This document shows positions 16,442 through 24,391 of a stretch of 43,379 bases of DNA, piece after piece. Source of the DNA: an uncultured Sutterella sp. (GTDB lineage: Bacteria; Pseudomonadota; Gammaproteobacteria; Burkholderiales; Burkholderiaceae_F). The notes under the pieces are model-generated. The model saw nothing but the letters and a program-made list of their open reading frames with translations. It was not told where the DNA came from and ran no database searches. Made by a program: the position numbers and the translations under genes. Positions within the stretch are counted from its first letter, which is position 1; each line of letters opens with the position of its first letter. The DNA lies in the NCBI GenBank assembly GCA_900764215.1, contig CAAFNI010000369.1, forward strand, positions 1 to 43,379, read 5' to 3'.

Positions 16442-16510
16442 TGCCTGAAACCGTTCCTGTCATCCCCCGAGCACTGCGTCTCACAGTCTCTGGCAGGAAC
16501 GTGCAAGGCA
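16442..16510 (+). promoter_or_regulatory. Structured RNA leader of the hydrogenase operon
   Basis: A long imperfect hairpin. TGCCT (16442-16446) pairs with AGGCA (16506-16510). After an internal loop, CGTTCCTGTCA (16452-16462) pairs with TGGCAGGAACG (16491-16501) with one G-T pair. The inner part is GAG-c-ACTG with CAGTCTC around a seven-base loop. The structure ends right at an AAGGAG. It is not a terminator (no T-run). A cis-regulatory or mRNA-stabilising element is inferred; no known riboswitch class was recognised. Confidence 0.6.
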
Positions 16511-16519
16511 AGGAGTTCC

Positions 16520-16633
16520 ATGAGCTCCGCTGATTCTGGAGAGTTTTTCAATGTCCAACAATACGATCAAGGTTCGTACGTTCAACCCCGGCGCCGGCGC
16601 CTATGGGGAAGACGGACCCGCCTACCAGGGTAA
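16520..16633 (+). CDS. Possible small upstream ORF overlapping hydA
   Basis: ATG 16520 has AAGGAG five bases upstream (16510-16515), a better site than that of the hydrogenase gene itself. The frame encodes 37 residues (MSSADSGEFFNVQQYDQGSY...), ends arginine-rich, and overlaps the first 83 bases of the hydrogenase gene in another frame. It matches no family I know. Translation could serve a regulatory role by carrying ribosomes through the leader, or the Shine-Dalgarno may be coincidental. Low confidence. Confidence 0.25.
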   Translation: MSSADSGEFFNVQQYDQGSYVQPRRRRLWGRRTRLPG

Positions 16634-17909
16634 TCTTCGAAAGGGAGAACTCCGCGGCATCATCCATATCAACAAGGAACACTGCGTCGGTTGCGACACG
16701 TGCTCCAAGTTCTGCCCGGTCAACGCCATTGAAGGCGGACTCGGTGCCAAGCACCACATCATCGAAGACGCCTGCCTCTACTGCGGCCAGTGTCTGATCG
16801 CCTGTCCGTTTGACGCCATTGAACAGATGAGCTTTGTCGAACAGGTTGAAAAGGTTCTCGCCGACAAGTCGCGCATCTGCGTTGCTCATCCGTCTCCCGC
16901 CGTCCGCGTCTCCATCTGTGAAGAATTCGGCGGCCAGCCCGGCGAACTCACTACGGAACAGCTGTCCAATGCTCTCGAAGCCGTCGGCTTCCAAGTCTAC
17001 GACTGCAACAGCACGGCCGACCAGACCATCCTTGAGGAAGGCACGGAATTCGTCAAGAAGGCTCGCTACTGGCTCCTCGGCGAACGCAGTGAAGAAGTGA
17101 ACGAAATGGCCGAACATCCGTTCCCGCACTTCACGTCCTGCTGCCCGGCTTGGGTCAAGAACATGGAAACGAACCATGCCGACCTGATCCCGCATGTCTC
17201 CACCGCCAAGTCCCCGCTTCAGATGGGCGGTGCCCTTGCCAAGACTTGGGGCGCCAAGTTCCTCTGGAAGTGCGATCCGCGCAAGATCTTCTTCGTTTCC
17301 GTCACGCCGTGCACGGCCAAGATCTTTGAGGCCGCCCGTCCGGAAATGAATCAGGGCTGGCACTGGGCCAAGGAACAGGGCATGATCCCGGCCGACACGC
17401 CGTCCTATCAGGACATCGACGCCTGCCTTACGGCCCGCGACATTGCCGAACTCTTCCGTCGCAAGGGCGTCAACCCCCTCACGATGAGCAAGAAGCGCGA
17501 ACGCGGCACGCTGGAAGTCTATACGGGCGCCGGCACGATCTTCGGCGTCTCCGGCGGCGTCATGGAAGCTGCTCTGCGTACGGCCTATTTCGTTCTGTCC
17601 GGTGAAGACCTCAAGAACGCCGACATCGAAATCGTTCGCGGCCACAACAACGCCATCGTTGAAGCCACGATCCCCGTTCCCATCAAGGCCAAGGGCGGCC
17701 AGCCTGTTGACATCCGCATCTGCGTTGTCAACGGCGCCAATCAGGGTCTCGAGGAAGTCCTCCACCGCGTTCGCCTCGACAAGAACCGCTATCACTTCGT
17801 CGAAGTGATGAACTGCCCGGGCGGCTGCGTCAACGGCGGCGGCCAGCCGGTTCAGCCGGCCGGCACCGCTTGGCTCAACCCGACGCTTCCGCTCCCGCTG
17901 CGTGCCTAA
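16551..17909 (+). CDS. hydA: [FeFe]-hydrogenase, catalytic large subunit (periplasmic type)
   Basis: Interconverts protons and H2 at an H-cluster. Two N-terminal [4Fe-4S] ferredoxin motifs are C45/48/51/55 and C75/78/81/85. H-cluster motifs: L1 TSCCPAW (195-201), L2 VTPCTAK (C254), L3 MNCPGGCVNGGGQP (C422, C426). The L2 motif normally reads MPC; here Met is Thr. The architecture of two clusters plus H-domain, with a separate small subunit gene, is that of the dimeric periplasmic Desulfovibrio-type enzyme. There is no signal peptide, so export should depend on the Tat signal of the next gene. GGAGAG about eight bases upstream supports the ATG. Codons are strongly biased to C- and G-ending forms, suggesting high expression. 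Confidence 0.96.
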   Translation: MSNNTIKVRTFNPGAGAYGEDGPAYQGNLRKGELRGIIHINKEHCVGCDTCSKFCPVNAIEGGLGAKHHIIEDACLYCGQCLIACPFDAIEQMSFVEQVEKVLADKSRICVAHPSPAVRVSICEEFGGQPGELTTEQLSNALEAVGFQVYDCNSTADQTILEEGTEFVKKARYWLLGERSEEVNEMAEHPFPHFTSCCPAWVKNMETNHADLIPHVSTAKSPLQMGGALAKTWGAKFLWKCDPRKIFFVSVTPCTAKIFEAARPEMNQGWHWAKEQGMIPADTPSYQDIDACLTARDIAELFRRKGVNPLTMSKKRERGTLEVYTGAGTIFGVSGGVMEAALRTAYFVLSGEDLKNADIEIVRGHNNAIVEATIPVPIKAKGGQPVDIRICVVNGANQGLEEVLHRVRLDKNRYHFVEVMNCPGGCVNGGGQPVQPAGTAWLNPTLPLPLRA

Positions 17910-17931
17910 TTTTTTCGCAAGGAATTAGATA

Positions 17932-18288
17932 ATGTTCTCTGAAAATTACGACTACGCCGAGCGTCCTGCAGCCTTGATCCTGGGTCGCCGCGGTTTTCTT
18001 AAGGTCACCGGTCTCTGCGTTGCCGCCGTTGCTGTGTGCGGCTACGCAATCGGCGACCTCGTTGCCCGTCGTGGTGTGATCATCAAGGCCCGCCAGGCTG
18101 GTCTCTACAAGGACGACAAGCTCTGCCAGGCTCTCGGTCTGACGTCCTCTCACCAGAACCCGACCGTGATGCAGATCTACAAGGACTTCGGTGCCAAGCC
18201 CACCGATCACCACATGCACGAACTGCTCCACACCCATTACTATCCGCGCACGATGCTCGCGTCCCTGACGGAGGCCAACCATGGCTAA
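17932..18288 (+). CDS. hydB: [FeFe]-hydrogenase small subunit with Tat signal
   Basis: A 118-residue protein. A twin-arginine motif, RRGFLKVTG (residues 19-27), precedes a hydrophobic stretch (LCVAAVAVCGYAIG). The remainder matches the iron-hydrogenase small-subunit family: a VIIKARQAGLYKDD helix, then HQNPTVMQIYKDFGAKP, and the HELLHTHYYPR end. In Desulfovibrio this subunit wraps around the large subunit and supplies the Tat signal for both. It starts 22 bp after hydA with an AAGGAA about nine bases upstream. Its stop overlaps the next start by 8 bp, so all three genes are one operon. Confidence 0.93.
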   Translation: MFSENYDYAERPAALILGRRGFLKVTGLCVAAVAVCGYAIGDLVARRGVIIKARQAGLYKDDKLCQALGLTSSHQNPTVMQIYKDFGAKPTDHHMHELLHTHYYPRTMLASLTEANHG

Positions 18289-18949
18289 CAATCGCATTCT
18301 TCGTTTCCACGCCCCTGACAAGGTGTTCCACTCGGTCAACGCGATCACGTGGTTCGCTCTTCTCTTCACCGGCGTCTACGTCTACTTCTGCGAACCGGAA
18401 GCCGCCAGCGCTGAAGCCACGATGCTCGCTCACCTGATTCTGGGCGTTGTGTTCACATTCAACCTCCTGGGCTTTATCGTGCTCGCTCCGGATCGTTTTG
18501 CTCTCATTCTCCGCGCCTGCCTTGAATGGGATCGCAACACGATCTTCTGGTTCCGCAACTTCGGCGGCTATCCGCGCCGCTTCTTCAAGATCCCATTCGG
18601 CCCGGTGGAAGTTCCGCCGCAGGGTCGCTACAACGGCGGTCAGAAGGCTTCCTATCTCCTGTTCATGGGCATGATCGCCGCTCTGACGGTCACGGGCTGG
18701 ATGCTCTGGATCGGCGCTCCGCTTCTCGGCAAGGCCGTGTTCCTGTGGACGTTCTACTTCCACGTTTGGGGCTCCATCATCGTCTCCGTTCTGGTCGTCT
18801 GCGCCCACATCCCGCTTGCTCTGCTCTCCATGGAGCACTTCAAGGGCATCTGGCGCCTCGGCCCGGGCACCATCTCTGTTGAAGCTGCCGAACATCACGC
18901 TCCGCTCTGGTTCGAGCGTGACGTCGTCCGCACCAACATTGAAAAGTAA
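18281..18949 (+). CDS. Cytochrome b subunit of the hydrogenase (formate dehydrogenase gamma-like)
   Basis: A 222-residue integral membrane protein with four predicted helices at about residues 20-36, 48-69, 123-144 and 152-182. Histidines H17, H51, H161 and H176 lie at places matching the two b-haem ligand pairs of FdnI-like cytochromes; DKVFHSVNAITW and FYFHVWGSI are family-typical. It probably anchors the periplasmic hydrogenase and passes electrons between H2 and the quinone pool. The 8-bp overlap with the small-subunit gene indicates coupled translation. No twin hydrogenase or formate dehydrogenase genes lie nearby, so the partner is almost certainly the [FeFe] enzyme. Confidence 0.92.
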   Translation: MANNRILRFHAPDKVFHSVNAITWFALLFTGVYVYFCEPEAASAEATMLAHLILGVVFTFNLLGFIVLAPDRFALILRACLEWDRNTIFWFRNFGGYPRRFFKIPFGPVEVPPQGRYNGGQKASYLLFMGMIAALTVTGWMLWIGAPLLGKAVFLWTFYFHVWGSIIVSVLVVCAHIPLALLSMEHFKGIWRLGPGTISVEAAEHHAPLWFERDVVRTNIEK

Positions 18950-18986
18950 CAATCACGAAGATCGCCTGATCTGCAATGTGATATAA

Positions 18987-19015
18987 CGGAAAGCAGTCCT
19001 CCGGACCGCTTTCCG
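18987..19015 (+). repeat. Hairpin downstream of the hydrogenase operon
   Basis: CGGAAAGC-a-GTCC pairs with GGAC-c-GCTTTCCG around a TCC loop (one A-C mismatch). It stands three bases before the terminator hairpin and could protect the 3' end of the mRNA. Confidence 0.7.
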
Positions 19016-19017
19016 CC

Positions 19018-19053
19018 AAAGACCGGATAAGCATACTTGTCCGGTCTTTTTTT
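19018..19053 (+). terminator. Rho-independent terminator after the hydrogenase operon
   Basis: AAAGACCGGA (19018-19027) pairs with TCCGGTCTTT (19040-19049), followed by further T residues. It separates the structural operon from hydF. Confidence 0.93.
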
Positions 19054-19078
19054 GCCCCTTCGGACTTGACAAACAATC

Positions 19079-20311
19079 ATGGTTGAAACTCCAAAAGGCC
19101 TCCGCCTTCACATTGGCCTCTTCGGCAAGCGAAATGCCGGCAAGAGCTCGCTCATCAACGCACTAACCAACCAGAAGATCTCCATCGTCTCCGAGGTCGC
19201 CGGCACCACGACCGACCCTGTCGAGAAGGCGTGCGAACTCGCACCTATAGGTCCGGTCGTCTTCATCGACACTGCCGGAGTCGATGACGTCGGTCCTCTG
19301 GGCCTGGCCCGCGTCGAACGCACAAAATCCGTTCTCGAATGGGTCGACATCGCACTTGTCGTTGCCAACGTCAGAGACTTCGACAATTGCGAAAGCGACC
19401 TGGTCGAGCATGTGCGCAAGCTCGGCACACCCGCCCTCCTTGTCCTCAACAAGTGCGGCCTCTATCCGGCCGACGAATCCTTCCTGGCACGCATGCGTGC
19501 CTTGGGCATTCCCGTCGTACAGACGGACGCCGAGACGAATGTCGGCATTGAAGATCTTCGCAAAGCCATCATCGACCTCGCCTCCAATCGCATTCCTGAG
19601 GATCGTGCACTTGTCGGCGATCTTGTCCAGGAAGGCGATACCGTCGTGCTCGTCACGCCGATCGATACAGGGGCTCCGAAAGGCCGTCTCATTCTGCCTC
19701 AGGTTCAGGCCATCCGCGAGCTTCTCGACGCACATGCCAAGTGCTTCGTCGTGCAACAGAACCGCGTGGCCGAATGCATAGCCGAACTCCGCCGTCCGCC
19801 CAAGCTCGTCATGACGGACTCTCAGGTGATCATGGATGTCGCAGATCAGACACCGGAAGACATCCCCCTCACCACGTTTTCCATTCAGATGGCTTATTCC
19901 AAGGCCGATGTGGTCGAGATGGCCCGAGGCACTGCCGCACTCGCTTCACTTGAAGACGGGGATCGCGTGCTGATCTGCGAAACCTGCAGCCACCATCCCC
20001 AAAAGGATGACATTGGTCGAATCAAGATTCCGCGCTGGCTGAAACAGAAAACTGGGAAGGATCTGCAGATTGACTTGGCGGTCGGCAAGGATTTCCCCGT
20101 CGACCTGTCGCCCTACAAGGTTCTCATCCAGTGTGGAGGCTGCGTCGTTACGCGCAGACACATGCTCATGCGCCTGCGAGCGGCGCGTGCGCAGAACGTA
20201 CCCATGACTAACTACGGGCTCACTATCTCATACCTGCAGGGTGTGATTGAACGCGTGTTGCTCTGCCATCCTGAAGCCCTCAAAGCCTACCGCGACGCCC
20301 TCGCAAAGTAA
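19079..20311 (+). CDS. hydF: [FeFe]-hydrogenase H-cluster maturation GTPase HydF
   Basis: HydF is the scaffold on which the di-iron subcluster is assembled before transfer to the hydrogenase. The N-terminal GTPase domain has GKRNAGKSS (residues 16-24), a TTT switch and DTAGVDDVG, then NKCG. The C-terminal cluster-binding residues are C303-x-H305 and C352-x2-C355, with 46 residues between H305 and C352, inside the family spacing. The His usually next to the first C of CxxC is Gln (IQCGGC). The length of 410 residues is normal. No clear ribosome site precedes ATG 19079, and the previous terminator implies a separate promoter. HydE and HydG, the other maturases, are not in this window. Confidence 0.95.
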   Translation: MVETPKGLRLHIGLFGKRNAGKSSLINALTNQKISIVSEVAGTTTDPVEKACELAPIGPVVFIDTAGVDDVGPLGLARVERTKSVLEWVDIALVVANVRDFDNCESDLVEHVRKLGTPALLVLNKCGLYPADESFLARMRALGIPVVQTDAETNVGIEDLRKAIIDLASNRIPEDRALVGDLVQEGDTVVLVTPIDTGAPKGRLILPQVQAIRELLDAHAKCFVVQQNRVAECIAELRRPPKLVMTDSQVIMDVADQTPEDIPLTTFSIQMAYSKADVVEMARGTAALASLEDGDRVLICETCSHHPQKDDIGRIKIPRWLKQKTGKDLQIDLAVGKDFPVDLSPYKVLIQCGGCVVTRRHMLMRLRAARAQNVPMTNYGLTISYLQGVIERVLLCHPEALKAYRDALAK

Positions 20312-20329
20312 TGCCAGCTTCAGAATGGG

Positions 20330-20369
20330 CAAACGGCATCCGGGGCTCCCGAATGCCGTTTGTTGTTTT
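20330..20369 (+). terminator. Rho-independent terminator after hydF
   Basis: CAAACGGCAT-c-CGGG pairs with CCCG-a-ATGCCGTTTG around GCT, then TTGTTTT. Confidence 0.9.
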
Positions 20370-20388
20370 GGCGTTACGACAGAAAAAC

Positions 20389-21993
20389 TCAATCGAACGT
20401 CTGTTGCATTTCTCTCGTCGTGTGGAACACCACCTGCGGCCAGTGCTTCATCGTCGTCTCGAGGTTGTATATAGACGTTGCAAGATACACCGTATTGCCG
20501 TTGACATCGGTCGCCAGACGTGCATCCTGCTCTTTGCAGAAATCCTTGCGGGTTTGCTCGTCAGGGAATGCAAGCCAACGCGCAGTAGAGACGTCGGTTG
20601 ATTCATAGACGGCATCCACCTTGTATTCCGTTGCAAGACGCTGAGCCACGATTTCAAACTGAAGCTGACCGACGGCACCGAGAAGAATGTTGCCGAATTC
20701 ACCGGTAAATACCTGAATGGCACCCTCTTCGCCAAGCTCTTGGAGTCCCTTCTGAAGCTGCTTGGCCTTGAACGGATCCTTGCTTCGAGCCGCACGGAAG
20801 AGTTCAGGCGCAAAGCTTGGGATCCCCGTGAACCCCAGCTTCTCGCCTTCAGTAAGCGTATCCCCAATGTGAAGCTGACCATGATTGTAGATGCCGATGA
20901 TATCGCCGGCCACGGCGTCCGTCATCACCACGCGGTCCTGCGCCATGAAGGTCAAGGCATTCGGAATCTTCATGTCGCGGTTTTCGCGCACGTGAAAAAC
21001 CTTCATGCCCTGAGAATACCTGCCGGAACAGACGCGGAAGAAGGCAATGCGGTCGCGGTGACGCGGATCCATATTCGCCTGAATCTTGAAAACAAAACCC
21101 GAGAACGGTGCTTCCGTCGGCTCGACTTTGCGAATGCCTGCATCGCGCGGCTGCGGCGACGGCGCCCATTGCACAAGAGCATCAAGCACATCCTGCACGC
21201 CGAAGTTGTTCACGCCGGAACCAAAGAAGACCGGACTTTGCTCGCCCGCCAGGAACTTCTCAATGTCAAACGGTTCGGTTGCGCCCTGCACAAGTTCAAT
21301 GGATTCGCGCACATACGGCATCTCCATCGGAAAAAGACGATCAAGTTCAGGATTGTCAATACCTTCAATCGTTTCCTGATCGCGCGAGAGCCGCTCTTCG
21401 CCGGCCGTGAACCTCACAAGACGATTCTTAAGCAGCGAGAAGACGCCTCGGAATGTCTTGCCCATGCCGATGGGCCAGGTGATGGGAACGCACTGAAGCT
21501 TGAGCACGTTTTCGATTTCACCTAGCACATCTAGCGGATCACGCACTTCTCGGTCAAGCTTGTTGATGAACGTGATGATTGGCGTCTTGCGCATACGGCA
21601 GACTTCGAGCAGCTTGATCGTCTGCGCCTCCACACCCTTGGCAGCATCGATTACCATCACGGCCGCGTCAACCGCAGTCAGCACACGATACGTGTCCTCA
21701 GAGAAGTCCTCATGGCCCGGGGTGTCGAGCAGGTTAATGACATGATCGTCATAATGGAACTGCATCACCGAACTGGTCACGGAAATACCACGCTGCTTTT
21801 CAACCTCCATCCAGTCGGACGTGGCGTGGCGGGCAGCCTTGCGGCCCTTGACCGCGCCGGCCATCTGGATGGCGCCTCCGAAAAGAAGTAGCTTTTCCGT
21901 GAGCGTCGTCTTGCCGGCGTCAGGGTGAGAAATGATGGCAAAGGTGCGACGCATTTCAACGTCGCTGACCAGTGCGGGGTTGGGACTCGTCAT
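20389..21993 (-). CDS. prfC: Peptide chain release factor 3
   Basis: GTPase that releases RF1/RF2 from the ribosome after termination. The N-terminal GTPase domain has SHPDAGKTT (G1), RGISVTSS (G2), LLDTPGHEDFSEDTYR (G3) and FINKLDRE (G4), the last two being specific for RF3. The rest includes FFGSGVNNFGVQDVLDALVQWAP and the GAVGQLQFEIVAQRL block of domain III. The total of 534 residues is standard. The start at 21993 has no clear Shine-Dalgarno; a 14-bp perfect palindrome, AGAGAACGTTCTCT (21997-22010), occupies the ribosome-binding area. It lies downstream of tex on the same strand with a 122-bp gap. Confidence 0.97.
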   Translation of the reverse strand: MTSPNPALVSDVEMRRTFAIISHPDAGKTTLTEKLLLFGGAIQMAGAVKGRKAARHATSDWMEVEKQRGISVTSSVMQFHYDDHVINLLDTPGHEDFSEDTYRVLTAVDAAVMVIDAAKGVEAQTIKLLEVCRMRKTPIITFINKLDREVRDPLDVLGEIENVLKLQCVPITWPIGMGKTFRGVFSLLKNRLVRFTAGEERLSRDQETIEGIDNPELDRLFPMEMPYVRESIELVQGATEPFDIEKFLAGEQSPVFFGSGVNNFGVQDVLDALVQWAPSPQPRDAGIRKVEPTEAPFSGFVFKIQANMDPRHRDRIAFFRVCSGRYSQGMKVFHVRENRDMKIPNALTFMAQDRVVMTDAVAGDIIGIYNHGQLHIGDTLTEGEKLGFTGIPSFAPELFRAARSKDPFKAKQLQKGLQELGEEGAIQVFTGEFGNILLGAVGQLQFEIVAQRLATEYKVDAVYESTDVSTARWLAFPDEQTRKDFCKEQDARLATDVNGNTVYLATSIYNLETTMKHWPQVVFHTTREMQQTFD

Positions 21994-22115
21994 AACAGAG
22001 AACGTTCTCTTAACGTAAATTCAATGGAAATCAGCCTTCCCGTCGAAACGCCCGACGGAAAAGCCGATCATTTTAACAGAGAGTTCAGAGCACTTCAGCC
22101 GAATCAGAAGAGCCT

Positions 22116-24377
22116 CTACCTGCGAAGTTTGGCAAATGCCGCAGCCATGGCACCCTGCGTCTGAAAAGTCGAACGCAAATCACGACGAGCGGCGGGTGCC
22201 TGACGGCGCGCACCTTCGCTTCGCATGCTGAGACCGATCCGCTTACGGGCAAGATCCACCTCAAGAACTCTAACCTTGACGATGTCGCCCACCTTCACCA
22301 CATCACGCGGATCCGCGACCCTTCGATCGGCGAGATGCGAAATGTGCACAAGGCCGTCCTGATGCACGCCCACATCCACGAAGGCACCAAAGGCGGCAAC
22401 GTTAGTCACCACGCCTTCCAACACCATGCCGGGCTGCAGATCCCGCATCTCCTTGATGCCGTCTGCAAACTTCGCAGTGCGGAACTCGGGCCGCGGATCG
22501 CGCCCCGGCTTCAAGAGTTCGCTGAAAATGTCCGTCACGGTCGGAATGCCGAATGTTTCGTCAATAAAGTCCCTTGCGTGAAGCGATCGCAACACCGTCG
22601 CATTACCGATCAGTCCTTTGATGTCAAGACCGGTCTTTTTTAAAATGCGATGCACCACCGGGTATGCCTCCGGATGCACAGCGGAAGCATCAAGAGGATC
22701 GTCGCCGTCCGGAATGCGAAGGAACCCCGCGGCCTGTTCAAAAGTTTTGGCTCCCAGTCTCGGCACTGCCAAAAGATCTCGTCGAGTACGGAAAGCGCCG
22801 TTGGTGCTGCGGAAGTTCACAATGGCGTTAGCCCGGGCCGGCGAAAGACCTGCAACACGGCACAAGAGCGACGGACTCGCCGTATTGACGTCGACACCGA
22901 CAGCATTGACGCAATCCTCAACGACCGCGTCAAGGCGATGCGCGAGCTTCTGTTGATCCACGTCGTGTTGGTACTGACCTACGCCAATCGCTTTGGGCTC
23001 GATTTTGACGAGTTCCGCCAAAGGATCCTGCAGGCGGCGGGCAATGGAAACTGCACCTCGATAGCTGACGTCAAGGTCAGGAAACTCTGCCGCAGCAAGC
23101 TCGGAAGCCGAGTATACCGATGCGCCAGCCTCGCTCACAACCACGTGCGTAAAGGTAAGTTCAGGATGAAGGCGCTTGACCTCTTCCACAAACTCGACCG
23201 TCTCACGGCTGGCCGTGCCGTTGCCGATTGAAACTAAAGTCAGCCTGTGCTGACGGATGAGCTGAGCAATCATGGAAATCGCTTCCAAACGGCGCCCGTT
23301 GGATCCAAATGGAAAAACGACTGCCGATGCAATTAATTTGCCCGTCTCATCAATCGCAGCCGTCTTGACGCCCGTACGAATGCCGGGATCGAGTCCGAGC
23401 ACGCGCTTGTGCCCGGCCGGGGCAGCAAGAAGCAGGTCGCGAAGATTGCTGCCGAAGACATCGATGGCCGCCCCCTCCGCCGCCTCACGAAGACGCTCGA
23501 AAACCTCTGCCTCGAGACTCGCGCGAAGCTTCACGCGCCACGCCCAACGACAGCACTGCCAGAGCCACGCATCAGCCGGACGTCCCAGAGTGCCCACATT
23601 GAAATGGACCGCCGTGCGTTCCACGGGCTCGTCAGGATGTTCGGCGTCAACTTCTAGACTGAGCGCGAGAATGCCCTCCATCTGTCCTCGGAAGGCGGCA
23701 AGCGCTCTGTGCGACGGCATATGAGCAATCGGTTCCCGATAGTCGAAATAATCGCGAAATTTGGAACCGGTCTCTTCCATGCCTTCAACAACCCGACTCG
23801 TCAGGACACCCTCATTCCAAAGCCAGGCACGCATATCGGCAAGCAACTTGGGATCTTCGCTCATTTTCTCAGTCAGAATGTCGCGGGCACCGTTGAGCGC
23901 CGTCTTGACGTCTGGAACGTTCTTTTCTGCGCTGACAAACGCAGTAGCCTCGATTTCTGGATCCAGCTCGGGATTGTCGAAGAGTTTGTTTGCAAGCGAC
24001 TCCAAGCCAGCTTCCCGAGCAATTGCAGCCAGCGTACGGCGCTTCGGACGATACGGCAAATAGAGATCCTCCAGCTCCTGCTTCGTCTTTGCCGCAGTAA
24101 TCCTCACTTCGAGTTCGGACGTAAGCTTTCCCTGCTCACGTATGCTTCCAAGAATCACTTCGCGGCGCCTTTCAAGCTCGCGCAGATAACCGAGACGTTC
24201 TTCAAGAAGACGTAACTGCGTGTCATCGAGACCGCCCGTCACCTCCTTGCGGTAACGCGCAATGAAAGGCACGGTGCAACCGTCGTCAAGCAATCCGACA
24301 GCGGCCTCAACCTGAGCGGGACGAGCCTGAATATCGAAGGCGATGCACTCGAAAATTTTCTGTTCAGTCGTGGTCAT
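22116..24377 (-). CDS. tex: Transcription accessory protein Tex
   Basis: Nucleic-acid-binding protein conserved in bacteria and related to eukaryotic Spt6. The 753-residue protein shows the family order: a helical N-domain with DGCTVPFIARYRKE, the YqgF-like fold starting at LGLDPGIRTGVKTA, a helix-hairpin-helix part (VGVDVNTASPSLLCRVAGLS), and a C-terminal S1 domain (GMVLEGVVTNVAAFGAFVDV, LVHISHLADR). All are intact. A weak ribosome site precedes the ATG at 24377. It is followed by prfC and preceded by a terminator serving the DUF1857 gene. Confidence 0.96.
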   Translation of the reverse strand: MTTTEQKIFECIAFDIQARPAQVEAAVGLLDDGCTVPFIARYRKEVTGGLDDTQLRLLEERLGYLRELERRREVILGSIREQGKLTSELEVRITAAKTKQELEDLYLPYRPKRRTLAAIAREAGLESLANKLFDNPELDPEIEATAFVSAEKNVPDVKTALNGARDILTEKMSEDPKLLADMRAWLWNEGVLTSRVVEGMEETGSKFRDYFDYREPIAHMPSHRALAAFRGQMEGILALSLEVDAEHPDEPVERTAVHFNVGTLGRPADAWLWQCCRWAWRVKLRASLEAEVFERLREAAEGAAIDVFGSNLRDLLLAAPAGHKRVLGLDPGIRTGVKTAAIDETGKLIASAVVFPFGSNGRRLEAISMIAQLIRQHRLTLVSIGNGTASRETVEFVEEVKRLHPELTFTHVVVSEAGASVYSASELAAAEFPDLDVSYRGAVSIARRLQDPLAELVKIEPKAIGVGQYQHDVDQQKLAHRLDAVVEDCVNAVGVDVNTASPSLLCRVAGLSPARANAIVNFRSTNGAFRTRRDLLAVPRLGAKTFEQAAGFLRIPDGDDPLDASAVHPEAYPVVHRILKKTGLDIKGLIGNATVLRSLHARDFIDETFGIPTVTDIFSELLKPGRDPRPEFRTAKFADGIKEMRDLQPGMVLEGVVTNVAAFGAFVDVGVHQDGLVHISHLADRRVADPRDVVKVGDIVKVRVLEVDLARKRIGLSMRSEGARRQAPAARRDLRSTFQTQGAMAAAFAKLRR

Positions 24378-24391
24378 GGCTTTTCATGCAT

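Noticed and set aside
16490..16506. Sigma-54 promoter TGGCAGGAACGTGCA upstream of the hydrogenase gene
   Set aside because: Spacing between GG and GC is nine, not ten, and the bases are part of the structured leader stem.
16370..16633. 87-codon frame ahead of the hydrogenase as a gene
   Set aside because: The first part has no ribosome site, crosses the structured leader and shows no family features. Only the internal ATG at 16520 is kept, at low confidence.
20985..21000. CACGTG with flanking A/T inside prfC as a further parS site
   Set aside because: Only one half-site (GTGAAAA) fits; the other arm is GCG. The CACGTG at 38560 inside ntrY likewise lacks palindromic flanks.
22012..22115. Small gene or terminator between tex and prfC
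   Set aside because: Only a short CCGTC/GACGG hairpin without a T-run and no open frame with a ribosome site.
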